From contig CAMZEN010000023.1 in the NCBI GenBank assembly GCA_947305775.1, positions 1-40,302 on the forward strand: a DNA stretch of 40,302 bases. The letters are read 5' to 3'. Made by a program: the position numbers and the translations under genes. Every line of letters starts with the position of its first letter. Position 1 is the stretch's first letter. Source of the DNA: an uncultured Verrucomicrobiota bacterium. Its GTDB lineage: Bacteria > Verrucomicrobiota > Kiritimatiellia > RFP12 > UBA1067. Shown piece by piece: positions 16,262-27,000 of this stretch. The notes under the pieces were generated by a model that worked only from the letters and a program-made list of their open reading frames with translations, was not told the DNA's origin and did not search any database.

Positions 16262-18032
16262 GCGCGATGGACATGTAAGGGTGCTACCACTGCACGTGGC
16301 GAACAAAATCGCCGCAGGTGAAGTGGTTGAGCGCCCTGCATCCGTCGTAAAAGAGCTCGTAGAAAACGCTCTCGACGCAGGCGCGTCCAAAATAGAAGTC
16401 TCTGTCGTGCAGGGAGGGCGCAAACTGGTCGCCGTGCAGGATGACGGATGCGGGATGTCACGCGAAGACGCAATCCTGTCTCTGGAGCGCCAGGCCACGT
16501 CCAAGATTCGCGACGTGGACGACATTGAACAGATCGACACCTTGGGCTTCAGGGGAGAGGCCATCCCGTCCATAGCATCCGTATCGCGTTTCACGCTGAC
16601 TACCAGGCGTCGTGAAAGCGACGAAGGCACCATGCTGCAGGTCAATGCCGGCACTCTTGCGGAAATAAGCGCGGCCGGATGTCCGCCTGGGACGCGCGTC
16701 GAGGTGCGCGACCTGTTCTGCAACGTCCCGGCGCGGCGAAAGTTCTTGAGGTCGTTCGCTACGGAAGAGGCGCATGTAAAGCACATCTTCGCAATCCACG
16801 CCTTGGCGCATCCATCTGTCGCCTTTTCGCTCTCTGTCGATGGACGCGACCTATATCGTCTTGCGCCAAGCGCGTCCGCATCCGACCGCGTTCGCGACAT
16901 CTTCGGCGCGGAATTTGCCGAATCGCTGCTGCCGGTTGACAACACGGCGACGGAACCTGCCAGGGACTGTCCGATCCATGTGAGCGGATACATAGAGCGG
17001 CCAAACATCTCAACACCGACAAGACGCGAACAATACATATTCGTGAACGGTCGTCCAGCCACGTCCGCATCGATCTCCTACGCCCTGAGGGAAGCCTATC
17101 CTCGCAGGCAAGGCGACGCGCGCCCGGCGGCGATCCTGTTCATAGAGCTTCCGCCTGGACAAGTCGACGTAAACGTCCACCCCACCAAGCGCGAAGTGCG
17201 GTTCAGGGACAATAACGCCATTAAACGCGCAATAGCCTCCGCAATCGAACGAGCGCTATTCATACAGCCAACCACCGTGGAGCCCCCTACCGCCGTCAAG
17301 ATGCCGGAGCCCCAGGCAGTCAAAATGTCGGTGCCGCCTGTAATTGAGAGGCCAGTGCCGCCGGTAATCGAAAAGTCGACCCGCCCAGTGACGCCGACCT
17401 TGCCAACCCCTGCACCTGTAGCGGTCGAGTTGCCGCTTGCGGCGGCCGACAGCGAAAAGCCAAAGCCATGGGCCTGGTTCCACTATCTCGCTACGACAGC
17501 CTCCGGCTACCTGATGATCGAGACGGATGCGGGAATCGTCACAATCAACCCGCATGCCGCTCGCGAACGCATCGCCTTTGAGCGCCTTCAGGCCACCGAC
17601 GTATCTCAAGCCCTTCTCATCCCGGAGACCGTCCAGCTCCCGCCACATGACTTCGCGCGACTCAAAGCCGCACTACCGACAATAGAGTCCATGGGCTTTC
17701 GTCTGGAGCCGTTTGGACGCGACACCTTTAAGGTCGAGGCTGTTCCGCAGGTCATCGACGGGCTAACCGCCTCCGCCGTGCTCGCCACAATCGCACGCGA
17801 CCTTGCCGAGGGTTCTGGGCACCGCTCTGGCGGACGCTGGCGCGAAGATATCATAGCTCGATCCGTAGCGAAGTCCTTTGCCGGAATGTCCCTTTCGCTC
17901 ACCGAGGAAGGAGCTGTGAAGCTCGTAGAGGAGCTCGCCTCCTGCCGCATGCCATATGTATGCCCGCGCGGGAAGCCAGTTATGATATTCACCTCAACGC
18001 GCGAGCTCAACCGTAAATTCTCGCGCGACTAG
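16251..18032 (+). CDS. mutL: DNA mismatch repair protein MutL
   Basis: 593 aa. N-terminal GHKL ATPase: ELVENALDA (35-43), DDGCGM (64-69), ATSKI (82-86), TLGFRGEA (97-104); then the transducer domain with NVHPTKREVRF. A Pro/Val-rich linker (about 340-400) leads to the C-terminal dimerisation domain. The endonuclease motif DQHAxxE is degenerate (NPHAARE at 433-439), and the usual ACxxA motif reads ARSVA, so intrinsic nicking activity is probably lost. The start is a TTG at 16251, overlapping the ftsZ stop by 11 bp; it is chosen because it leaves the usual short lead to RVLPLHVANKIAAGEV. A GTG at 16281 is the alternative. Confidence 0.9.
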   Translation: MSSERDGHVRVLPLHVANKIAAGEVVERPASVVKELVENALDAGASKIEVSVVQGGRKLVAVQDDGCGMSREDAILSLERQATSKIRDVDDIEQIDTLGFRGEAIPSIASVSRFTLTTRRRESDEGTMLQVNAGTLAEISAAGCPPGTRVEVRDLFCNVPARRKFLRSFATEEAHVKHIFAIHALAHPSVAFSLSVDGRDLYRLAPSASASDRVRDIFGAEFAESLLPVDNTATEPARDCPIHVSGYIERPNISTPTRREQYIFVNGRPATSASISYALREAYPRRQGDARPAAILFIELPPGQVDVNVHPTKREVRFRDNNAIKRAIASAIERALFIQPTTVEPPTAVKMPEPQAVKMSVPPVIERPVPPVIEKSTRPVTPTLPTPAPVAVELPLAAADSEKPKPWAWFHYLATTASGYLMIETDAGIVTINPHAARERIAFERLQATDVSQALLIPETVQLPPHDFARLKAALPTIESMGFRLEPFGRDTFKVEAVPQVIDGLTASAVLATIARDLAEGSGHRSGGRWREDIIARSVAKSFAGMSLSLTEEGAVKLVEELASCRMPYVCPRGKPVMIFTSTRELNRKFSRD

Positions 18033-18048
18033 GCGACGCTCTAGTATG

Positions 18049-20778
18049 TCAATGGGCTGAAAGCCAGTCGGGTCCGACACCGATGCCCACATCCAGGGGA
18101 ACCCCGAAGTCAAGCGCTGTAGTCATCTCACGGCGGACTATATCCTTCACCCGCTCCACTTCGTCCAACGGCGTATCGAACACAAGCTCATCATGTATCT
18201 GCAGGACCATCTTAGTGCGAAGGCGCTCCGCTTTGAGGGCACGGTCGACCTTTACCATGGCAACCTTGATCAGATCAGCAGCAGAGCCCTGAATCGGTGT
18301 ATTGATCGCGTCTCGCTCGGCGGATTGACGCGCCGTGGCGTTTCGTGAATTGATGTCCCTTAAAGTGCGTCGGCGCCCCAGGACCGTCGTTGCGTAGCCT
18401 GTTTCGCGGGCCTTTGCTATGGCGGAGTCCATATACTCCCGAACCTTCGGGTAGAGTCTGAAGTATGTCTCGATAAGGTCCGCCGCTTCGCGCCGCGGCA
18501 CGCCCAGCCTCTGCGAAAGCCCAAAGGCCGAGATTCCGTATATTATGCCGAAGTTCACCATCTTGCACTTTGCCCTCATCTCAGGCGTGACAAACGCCGG
18601 CATCACATCGTATACGCGGCTTGCCGTGTCGCGGTGAATGTCCTCTCCGTTCCTGAACGCCTCAAGCATCGCGGCATCCTTCGAGAATGCGGCCATGAGC
18701 CTAAGCTCTATCTGCGAGTAGTCGGCGGATACGATCACGTGGTTCTCGTCGCGCGCAACGAAGGCCTTGCGGATCATCCTGCCGCGCTCGGTGCGGATGG
18801 GTATGTTCTGAAGGTTCGGGTCGGAAGAACTCAGACGGCCCGTCTCGGTAAACGCCTGCGAATAAGTCGTGTGCACCCTTCCGTTCTCGTCTATGAGCGT
18901 CGGAAGCTTGTCCACATACGTCGACTTAAGCTTGGTGCACGCCCGATATTCAAGTATCTTGCCGATTATCGGATGGGCGTCGATCAGCTTGGACAACGTC
19001 TTCTCGTCAGTCGACCAGTTGCCTGTCGATGTCTTCTTTGAGGCTCCGGAATTCAAACCAAGCTTGCCGAAAAGGAGCTCGCCAAGCTGCTTGGGACTAT
19101 CGACATTGAGGCCCGGGTCGGCATACTGCAGTATCCCCTGCAGCAATCCCAGTATTTCTCGGTCCAGCTCCTTGCCATATTCCTTGAGTGCGGCGACGTC
19201 GATCCTCACACCCTCGCGCTCCATGTCGGTGAGAATCTTCACCAACGGTTCCTCTACATCTGCAAGCGAGGCCATTGCGCCGGCCTCGGCCACCATCGGA
19301 CGCAAAACGTCGTCCAGCCGCAACGTCACATCAGCGTCCTCGGCAGCATAGTCAAGAATCTCCTCTGGCTTGAGCGCAGCCATAGAAAGCTGTTCTTTGC
19401 CGCGCACACGCTCACCTATAAGCGCCTCTATGGGTATAGGCCTGTATCCCAGATACTGTTCCGAAATAGCGTCCATCCCATGACGTGCCGCCGCGTCCAG
19501 ACAGTAGTGCGCAAGCATGGTGTCGCGGGGGACGGACGCAAAGCCAATTCCATAGCGGTGGAGAACAGACCTGTCGAACTTCACGTTATGCCCGACAAAG
19601 ACTTTGGATGGGTCGGCGAAGAGCGGACGGAAAACGTCCACCTGGTCGGCTGTAACATACCATGCCTTGCCTGGAGCAGTGGCGAATGAAAAACCGACAA
19701 GCTTGCAGTGGTGCGCCTCGGTCGACGAGTGCCCTTCCACTGCCGCTGTCTCGGTGTCAAACGCTATCCGGTCGGCCTTCATTAACTCGGCAAGAAGCGC
19801 CTTTGCACCGGCTTCATCCGACACTAGCTTGTACTCGTGCGGAAATTCGGCAAGAGTCTTGACCTTTGCACCTGCCGACACAGCTGCTTCATCTACGACA
19901 TCTTGGGCTCCATCGCTCAAGAGGGCTTTAGCAAGACGGTTAAGCTCAAACTTTGCGCAGACGGCGGCGAGCTTCTCGCGATCTACGCCATCAAGCCGAT
20001 ACTCGTCCCAGTTCGGTTCAATGGGGACATCCGTGCGAATGGTCGTCAAGAACTTCGACATTCGTGCATCATCGGCGCCCAGCGCAACCTTCTCGGCAAG
20101 CTTGCCTTTCAGCTTCTGGGCGTTTGCTATGATGCCCTCCACATCTCCGAAGCGGGACAGCAAATCCGCCGCCGTCTTCTCGCCGACGCCGCGAATTCCA
20201 GGTATGTTGTCCGAAGCATCTCCAGCCAAGGCAAGATAGTCGATCATCTGCCGCGGATCCCTAAGGTGCCAGTGTTCGCAGACTTTCGCGACGTCGTAGA
20301 CCTCCGCCTCATCGCCGGAGCGCGCTGGACGGTACAAGCTGATTCCCGGCTTGACCAGCTGGGCGGCATCCTTGTCGGGTGTCGCAAGGTATACGTCAAA
20401 TCCAGCAGCAGCGCCCTTATCTGCGATCGTGCCCATCACATCGTCCGCCTCGAAGCCATCGACGCGCACAACGGGTATCTTCAACGCCTCGGCAAGCTCA
20501 AATGCGTATGGTATTGATGCCGCAAGGTCCTCCGGCATCTTCTCACGTTGTGCCTTGTAGGGTGGATACGCCTCATGGCGAAATGTTGGGCCGCCCGGAT
20601 CCATCGCAAGCACGGCATGGGTAGGATGCTCCGTCTTGAGTATGGACATAAGCCCATTGGCCAGTCCCAGCAGGGCCGATGTGTTTATTCCGCTTGCAGT
20701 CATGCGCGGGTTGCGCAAGAACACAAAGTGCCCCCTGTACAGGAAAGGCATAAGGTCTATCACGAAGAGCTTGTTCAT
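18049..20778 (-). CDS. polA: DNA polymerase I
   Basis: 909 aa with all three domains. The 5'-nuclease is at 1 to about 290 (starting KLFVIDLMPFLYRGHF, with the AGDASDNIPGIRGVG helix-hairpin region). The 3'-5' proofreading domain keeps its acidic residues (AFDTET, VGHNVKFDRS, DYAAEDADVTLRL). The polymerase carries motif A (SADYSQIELR), motif B (KMVNFGIIYGIS) and motif C (QIHDELVFD, His862-Asp863-Glu864). It fills gaps and removes RNA primers. The start overlaps the prepilin peptidase stop (ATGA). It ends 16 bp from the convergent mutL stop; no terminator hairpin fits there. Confidence 0.95.
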   Translation of the reverse strand: MNKLFVIDLMPFLYRGHFVFLRNPRMTASGINTSALLGLANGLMSILKTEHPTHAVLAMDPGGPTFRHEAYPPYKAQREKMPEDLAASIPYAFELAEALKIPVVRVDGFEADDVMGTIADKGAAAGFDVYLATPDKDAAQLVKPGISLYRPARSGDEAEVYDVAKVCEHWHLRDPRQMIDYLALAGDASDNIPGIRGVGEKTAADLLSRFGDVEGIIANAQKLKGKLAEKVALGADDARMSKFLTTIRTDVPIEPNWDEYRLDGVDREKLAAVCAKFELNRLAKALLSDGAQDVVDEAAVSAGAKVKTLAEFPHEYKLVSDEAGAKALLAELMKADRIAFDTETAAVEGHSSTEAHHCKLVGFSFATAPGKAWYVTADQVDVFRPLFADPSKVFVGHNVKFDRSVLHRYGIGFASVPRDTMLAHYCLDAAARHGMDAISEQYLGYRPIPIEALIGERVRGKEQLSMAALKPEEILDYAAEDADVTLRLDDVLRPMVAEAGAMASLADVEEPLVKILTDMEREGVRIDVAALKEYGKELDREILGLLQGILQYADPGLNVDSPKQLGELLFGKLGLNSGASKKTSTGNWSTDEKTLSKLIDAHPIIGKILEYRACTKLKSTYVDKLPTLIDENGRVHTTYSQAFTETGRLSSSDPNLQNIPIRTERGRMIRKAFVARDENHVIVSADYSQIELRLMAAFSKDAAMLEAFRNGEDIHRDTASRVYDVMPAFVTPEMRAKCKMVNFGIIYGISAFGLSQRLGVPRREAADLIETYFRLYPKVREYMDSAIAKARETGYATTVLGRRRTLRDINSRNATARQSAERDAINTPIQGSAADLIKVAMVKVDRALKAERLRTKMVLQIHDELVFDTPLDEVERVKDIVRREMTTALDFGVPLDVGIGVGPDWLSAH

Positions 20779-21614
20779 TTGAAGAGCCCCATGTACCAGG
20801 CTAAAAGTTCAGGACCATAGAAAATCCACCCGAGACAACCAAGGCATATGTATGGGCCATACGGAATCGCGGTGAATCGACCGAGCTTCGCCTTTGCGGC
20901 GAGAATCATTCCGAAACCGACCAGCGAACCGAACAAGGAGGACAATATCAGTGTCGCCAGGACTGCAACCGGACCGAATATCGCGCCGACCGCGCCCATG
21001 AGGAACACATCTCCCATGCCCATCGCTTCACGCCTGAATGCTTTCGTTCCAAGCCAGCGGACAAGCCAAAGCAGCCCAAAGCCAAACGCGAGGCCGCCGA
21101 TGGACATTATCAACGGCATATAACGCTCCAGCATTGACATACCTTCATATGTCGGGTAGAGCACCGTGTTGATCACCCCTACGCCGACACCCAGTATCAT
21201 TCCGCCAACGGTTACGAAATCGGGCAGTAGCTGCAGGTCGTAATCTATGAAAGAGCCGACTATCATCAACGAAATCCATATCCATATCACCACTATCCGC
21301 ATAATTGACCAGGCAAGCGGATTGTAGAGACCGAAGCGAAGGAACACAGCAAGGAATAAAACTCCTCCGATCGCCTCCACCAATATGTATCGCGGCGAGA
21401 TTGGAGATCGGCAGTTTGCGCATCTGCCGCGCAGCATGAGCCAGCTTACTATGGGAATGTTCTGCCACCACCGTATATGTGCATTGCACTTGGGGCAGTG
21501 CGACGGAGGACTGACTATCGACTCACCTCTTGGAATGCGCCATATTACCACGTTCAAGAACGATGCAATGCATGCGCCGAGCCAGAACGAGAAAAAGCCG
21601 AGACATTCTTTCAT
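20775..21614 (-). CDS. pilD: Type IV prepilin peptidase / N-methyltransferase
   Basis: 279 aa, polytopic inner-membrane aspartyl protease that cleaves and N-methylates type IV pilins and type II secretion pseudopilins. The cytoplasmic loop carries the two CxxC pairs (Cys40/43, Cys65/68) of the bifunctional form. Catalytic aspartates are in SFIDYDLQLLPD (Asp124) and GMGD in the C-terminal half. Multiple hydrophobic helices follow. AAGGGA lies just before the ATG. It sits in an operon of housekeeping genes rather than with pilus genes, so its substrates must be encoded elsewhere. Confidence 0.92.
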   Translation of the reverse strand: MKECLGFFSFWLGACIASFLNVVIWRIPRGESIVSPPSHCPKCNAHIRWWQNIPIVSWLMLRGRCANCRSPISPRYILVEAIGGVLFLAVFLRFGLYNPLAWSIMRIVVIWIWISLMIVGSFIDYDLQLLPDFVTVGGMILGVGVGVINTVLYPTYEGMSMLERYMPLIMSIGGLAFGFGLLWLVRWLGTKAFRREAMGMGDVFLMGAVGAIFGPVAVLATLILSSLFGSLVGFGMILAAKAKLGRFTAIPYGPYICLGCLGWIFYGPELLAWYMGLFK

Positions 21615-21629
21615 CGTGTTCCCTTTCCT

Positions 21630-22283
21630 CTATAGATATCTGCGGGCGATTCCCTCGCGAGGCTCGGCCTCAGGCGGTATCGTGAGCGGGGCAAGAGGCG
21701 AATCGTCCGAAGGCAGCGAACGCCAAGCTGCGGAATATATGGGCAGGCCCTGTTCGCGGAACATCGCCTCGAACTCGGTCCACACCTCCTTTGGACGCGG
21801 CATGGCGTCCACCCTCTCAAACCTGGGATCGGACGCAAAGCACTCGCAGACGGTCGCGAAGTATTCCGCATGGTCCGTCGCAAACTCAAGACGTCCGCCG
21901 ATCTCAAGCCGCTTCCAAAGCGCATTCAGGAACAGCGGACCGAACAGGCGGTGCGAATGGTGCTTCTTCTTAGGCCAAGGGTCCGGGAAGAATACGTAAA
22001 CCGTCCGGGCATGGTGCGCCGGCAGAAGGTAGTGGAACGTGTAGAGAGCCTCAAGCCTCAGCACGCGCGCATTGTCTATGTTGCCTCGCCGGCACTTGCC
22101 GTCGAAAAGTCTCACGCGCTCAAGCATGCGCTCAATGCCCAGAAAGTCGCAGTCGGGATTCTCCGCAGCCCTTGCAGTAAGGAACTTGCCTTTGCCGCAA
22201 CCTACCTCTATCTCAAGCGGACGCGACAGGTCGAACTCAAGCGGCTTGCATGGATCCTTCACCCTTATTATGTGATCGATCAT
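21630..22283 (-). CDS. trmB: tRNA (guanine46-N7)-methyltransferase
   Basis: 217 aa from the ATG at 22283. AdoMet-dependent enzyme that makes m7G46 in the tRNA variable loop. Motifs: EVGCGKGKFL (AdoMet loop), NPDCDFLGIERMLERV, and the family signature FFPDPWPKKKHHSHRL, where the Pro-Asp-Pro-Trp lines the active site. The conserved YSAAWR appears near the end. The start at 22283 overlaps the upstream pseudouridine synthase stop (ATGA); a longer in-frame start at 22352 lies wholly inside that gene and is less likely. Confidence 0.92.
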   Translation of the reverse strand: MIDHIIRVKDPCKPLEFDLSRPLEIEVGCGKGKFLTARAAENPDCDFLGIERMLERVRLFDGKCRRGNIDNARVLRLEALYTFHYLLPAHHARTVYVFFPDPWPKKKHHSHRLFGPLFLNALWKRLEIGGRLEFATDHAEYFATVCECFASDPRFERVDAMPRPKEVWTEFEAMFREQGLPIYSAAWRSLPSDDSPLAPLTIPPEAEPREGIARRYL

Positions 22284-23164
22284 ATATACACCTTCATATC
22301 TTCCGGAATTGGGGAAACAAACTCCATCTGCCGGCCTTCTAGCGGATGCCAAAGCTTAAGCTTCCAGGCGTGCAACATCTGTCGCGGCGGTGGCGGCGAA
22401 AGGCGCCTGTCAAGCGCAGGCTTGCCGTAGACGGCGTCGCCGATCACCGGACAGCCCAGGCTCGCCATATGAACCCTTATCTGATGGGTGCGACCCGTTT
22501 CAATGCGGCACTCAATCACGCTCAAGCCGTCAACGTACTTTACGACACGCCAATTGGTCACCGCACGCTTGCCGTCCTTCTCAAGTATCGCCATGCGCTT
22601 GCGATCGACCGGGTGTCGACCGATTAGATTTTCTATCCGCCCGGAATCGAGCCGCGGACGGCCGCGGCAGACGGCGAGATACGTCTTTTCCACCGACGTG
22701 TGCGACGCAAAGGCCTTGACGAGGGATTCCATGGCCTTCTGGGACTTTGCGATCACCATAGTGCCTGACGTGTACTGGTCAAGGCGATGAACGATACCAG
22801 GGCGCGCAACGCCACCAATGCCTGCCAGGTCCGAACAGTGGAAAAGAAGCGCATTCACCAGCGTCCCAGTGAAGTGACCGGGCGCAGGATGCACAACCAT
22901 GCCCGGGGCCTTGTTGAGAACAAGTATGTCGTCGTCTTCAAATATCACATCGAGAGGGATATCCTCAGGCTGAGGAATCGCCGGAACCGGTGGAGGAATC
23001 TCCACCTCTATTTCATCGTCGTCGGAGACCTTCATGCCGGCCTTTTCGGCGACGGCTCCGTTCACCGTCACGAAACCGGCCTTTATCAGGCCCTCTATGC
23101 GCGAACGCGAAAAATCGGGGTGACGGCCGAGCAGCAGCTTGTCGAGTCGCTGAATCTCAGCCAT
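22280..23164 (-). CDS. rluD: RluA/RluD-family pseudouridine synthase
   Basis: 294 aa. An N-terminal S4 RNA-binding domain (LDKLLLGRHPDFSRSRIEGL) precedes the catalytic domain, whose nucleophile Asp is in GIVHRLDQYTSG (the usual form is HRLDKDTSG). The C-terminal GRTHQIRVHMASLG is the family signature. Domain order suggests the large-subunit rRNA enzyme RluD, but the tRNA- or rRNA-specific paralogues cannot be excluded. It overlaps the folD 3' end by 8 bp and the trmB start by ATGA. Confidence 0.9.
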   Translation of the reverse strand: MAEIQRLDKLLLGRHPDFSRSRIEGLIKAGFVTVNGAVAEKAGMKVSDDDEIEVEIPPPVPAIPQPEDIPLDVIFEDDDILVLNKAPGMVVHPAPGHFTGTLVNALLFHCSDLAGIGGVARPGIVHRLDQYTSGTMVIAKSQKAMESLVKAFASHTSVEKTYLAVCRGRPRLDSGRIENLIGRHPVDRKRMAILEKDGKRAVTNWRVVKYVDGLSVIECRIETGRTHQIRVHMASLGCPVIGDAVYGKPALDRRLSPPPPRQMLHAWKLKLWHPLEGRQMEFVSPIPEDMKVYI

Positions 23165-24041
23165 TGGCGACCCGCCTCGCCGATTCGAGGGTGTTCCAAA
23201 GAAGCATGGTTATGGTCATCGGCCCGACACCGCCAGGAACTGGCGTTATCGCACCGGCCACTTTCTCGCAACTCTCGAAGTCAGCATCCCCGACAAGCCT
23301 GAAGCCCTTTGGACGGGTTGCATCGGGAATTCGGTTTACGCCGACGTCAATCACCACGGCACCGGGCTTGAGCATGTCGCCCGTAAGCGTGTTCGGATGT
23401 CCAGCGGCGACGACAACAATGTCAGCATCCTTGGTAAAGTGCGAAACATCGGGCGTACCTGTATGGCACAACGTAACGGTGGCGTTCGTCTCGCGCCTGG
23501 CAAGAAGCGCAGCGACCGGCTTGCCGACAATATTGCTGCGCCCGATCACAACGGCATGCTTGCCGCGAATATCCATACCAGAGAACTCGATGAGCTTGAT
23601 GATGCCGTGAGGCGTGCACGGAAGGAAGCATTCCTCACCGATCATCATGCGTCCTACGTTGACAGGCGTAAAGCCATCAACGTCCTTCTCCGGCGCGATC
23701 GCGTTTATCACAGCCTTCTCTGAGATGTGCTTTGGCAAAGGCAGCTGAACGAGTATGCCATGGATTACAGTATCGTCGTTAAGCTTCTTTACGATCGCGA
23801 CAAGCTCAGCCTCGGAAATCTCCGCCGGCAGCCTAATCTCGCGCGAAAGCATCCCAGACTCGGCACAAGCCTTCTCCTTTGCGGTGACATAGCTGACGCT
23901 TGCAGGGTTCTCGCCCACAAGGATTACGGCCAATCCAGGCGTAACGCCCTTATCGGCCTTCAGGCGAGAAACTCCGTCGGCAATCTCTTTGCGCAAATTG
24001 GCCGCAAGCTGTTTACCGTCTATTATCTTTGAAGAATTCAT
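23157..24041 (-). CDS. folD: Bifunctional methylene-THF dehydrogenase / methenyl-THF cyclohydrolase
   Basis: 294 aa. Cytosolic folate enzyme linking methylene- and formyl-tetrahydrofolate. The catalytic Tyr51/Lys55 are in SYVTAKEKAC. Also visible are HGILVQLPLP, DVDGF, the NADP-binding GRSNIVGKP and the C-terminal PVPGGVGPMT. Normal length. The ATG at 24041 is 8 bp after the protease stop with no clear ribosome site, so expression likely depends on the upstream gene. Confidence 0.95.
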   Translation of the reverse strand: MNSSKIIDGKQLAANLRKEIADGVSRLKADKGVTPGLAVILVGENPASVSYVTAKEKACAESGMLSREIRLPAEISEAELVAIVKKLNDDTVIHGILVQLPLPKHISEKAVINAIAPEKDVDGFTPVNVGRMMIGEECFLPCTPHGIIKLIEFSGMDIRGKHAVVIGRSNIVGKPVAALLARRETNATVTLCHTGTPDVSHFTKDADIVVVAAGHPNTLTGDMLKPGAVVIDVGVNRIPDATRPKGFRLVGDADFESCEKVAGAITPVPGGVGPMTITMLLWNTLESARRVANG

Positions 24042-24049
24042 ATGGCTGA

Positions 24050-27000
24050 CTATCTGGCGAACTTCAACTCGATCGGCGGATTGGCGGCACGCCAGGCTTC
24101 GACTTCATCACCAAGGACCTCGATGGCCTTGTCCAGCTGCCTGTCGATGCCGACGTTCAAGTCTGCAGGCTCGTCGTCCACCTCGAAATCAGGCTTCGCA
24201 CCATGGTGCTCCATGTCGGTGCCGTCCAGCACGAACCACCCGTAACGCGCATCGCGGAACGAGCCAAGGTCAAGCAGCGAGGAATCGTTGGTTGCGATTA
24301 CGCCGCCGCCAGTCTCGCGACCCACAAGCTTGCCGCGCTTCAACGTCTTGATGGCGTGCGAGAATATCTCGCCGTTCGAACCGGTAGCTTCGTTGCAGAG
24401 CACCACAATAGGCTTGGACCACACTGGCCGCCCCCAATAGCCGAACAGATAGCCGAGGCCGCACGTGCGGGTGAATGCGCGGGAATGGTCGCCGCCAAGC
24501 AGTATCTGCAGCATCTGGTCGGCAGTAAAGCCGCCATAGTTGTTGCGCACGTCTATTATAAGACCATCGCGCTTATAGCCTTCGGAAAACACCTCGTGCT
24601 GGAAGCGCCACAGGCTCTTGTAGTCCATTGCGTCAATGTTGAGGTAACCGAAAGCCGCATTCGACTTCTCGTGCACATAACGGCGCTTCGCATTAATTTC
24701 CTCATCTCCGATCTTGAGCTTTGCCTCATAGAACGAGCAGGATGGGATCACTATCGTCTCGGTGCCGCCGTCGATTCGCCTGAATGTGACGCGCACCTTG
24801 CGGTTCGGAGGGCCGTTTAGCACAATTGTTGGGTCCATATCGCCGCCGACAGGCTGTCCGTCGACAGCGACGACAAGATCGCCTTTGTTTATCCTGAATC
24901 CACTGCGGTCCGCCGGTCCGCCGGGTATTACGTCGCGCACAACCCATCCGTCCTGCGCAGTGTGGTTCTCAAATCTCATTCCGAGGTGGGCGGTGGTCAT
25001 GGTCCAACCGCCACTGGGAGTCTTGCGAGACCATTCCTTGATTGAGTTTTCGTTGGAGTAGAAGCCGAGATGCGAAGAGTCGAGCTCACCCAACACCATG
25101 TTCATCACACGGATGAACACCGAATAGCTGGTAGCGTGCCGCGCAGGATCGAGGAAGCGTTCGCCTATCGCCTTCCAGTCTGCTCCATGGGTGTCCGGAT
25201 CGTAGTAGAGGTCGCGTATCCTGGCCCAAGCCGTACGGAAGCCAAGTTCCTGGTAGTCCTCGTAGTTTGTATCCTGATAGACCGTGAACGTAAGCTTATA
25301 TGCGTCGATCGCAGGCAGGTGGTCCACAACCCACAGCACACGATCGCCTTTCTGCACCCAATCCCGCGGCACACCTGCGCATTCGAACTTGGTTTCGCTC
25401 TGTAAATTGTCCGGAATGTGTATTATGGCCGTGGTTTTCGGGGACGAGGCGAATGCTAGAGTGCGGGAGTCCCAGCGGAAGAACGGCATCGTCGCATGGA
25501 CCTTGACCGTTCTGACACGATCCACAAGATTCACAAAGTCGATTGAGATTACGCCAGGGTTTGCGTTTTCGACAGCAGGAATCTCCAGCGCGGCGTAACG
25601 TGACGGGCCCCCGGAAGGATCACGCGAGTTTTCGCATATGATGTTCCTGGCTTTGTCCAACTCATATGTGTACGCCTCAAGCTCTTCCGTTTCGCGGTCA
25701 AGATAGACGTAGCGCAGATACTTGCCGTCGCCAAATTCCGGAAGCTCGGAGACGAAGGCTATTATCTTTCCGTCAGGGCTCCAGCAGGGCTCGCCGTCGT
25801 ACTTGAAGTTCCTCGACAGGTTGTATGGTTCGCGGCTGCCGTCTGTGGATACGATCCAAACGTCGCAGTTGGCGAATTCGTCTGCAAGTTGCGCCACCAC
25901 CCACCTTCCGTCAGGGCTCCAGTAGTACGCACCGCCCGATGTGGCATTGGGGCCTCGCGTTATCACGGTTCCGTTTGTATCGGCGAAAGTGAATATTCCG
26001 CACGGGTCCTGCCAAGCGAGTTTCGAGCCATCCGGCGAAATAGAGAACGACACGCGTTGCGCACTGTCAACCATTATCTCGCTGATCTTGAACGACGAAT
26101 TCTCCCACCATGGCTTCATAGGATCTTCCGGCTCGGCCTTCATGATGCGGACGATATCGCCCCTGTCGCTAGTGAAGTACAGGGCGCGGCCATCTGGCGA
26201 AAACACGCATTCGCGCTCATGGGTGCGCGTGTCGCCGTAAACAAGGGTCGGCTCGCGGATTACGGTATCCATGACATAAAGATCGCCGCCGGTCGTGAAC
26301 GCGACCTGGGTGCCGTTGTCGCAAAACGACACATCGCCACTCGTGTCATTGTTCCAGCATGACTCGTAGCAGCGCCGCTTTGATGCGCCGCGCGCAACAT
26401 AACCGGTTTCAGGTTTGAGGAATATCCGTTCTGGCGCCTGTTGCGGATTGGTCGGATCGAATCGCCAAAAATCGAATTCCTGGCGGAAAACCATCGTCTT
26501 GCCGTCTGCGGAAAGCGACGGATGAAACACATGATCGCCCTTGAAGTGCGTCAGCTGCACAACCTCGTTGCCGTCAAGACTACGGTACCACAAGTTGCGG
26601 GAACCTCCCGTCGCATCAAGATAGTAGAAGCCCTGACCATCCGGACGCCATACGGGATTGCGGCAATCGTAATCGTGACGCACAAGCGGCGTGAATTTGC
26701 CGTCTTCAAGGGAATACATCCATATCTGACCAGCCGCCGGACCGATAGAGCGAGGCCGCTTGCGGTAGAGTTCATCCCCTCGGCGCGTGAAGAGTATGGT
26801 CTTGCCGTCCGGGCTCATCACGGGATCGGTAGCCTGCACGTCAAACGGTATTACTTCGCGCTCGCGCTTGTCCGTGTTGATGATGGCTATGCGCCCGCAT
26901 GTCTTTACGCCTGAAGAATCGCGATACACCTGACATAGCAGGTGAGACATGTCAGGACACCACGAAATCGGATACGTCGCCTCGGAATGGAAGGAGATCT

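Noticed and set aside
15154..16473. A 439-codon antisense frame over ftsZ and the mutL start
   Set aside because: Its sequence is Ser/Arg/Pro-rich, with no recognisable domain, and it lies entirely opposite two well-supported genes.
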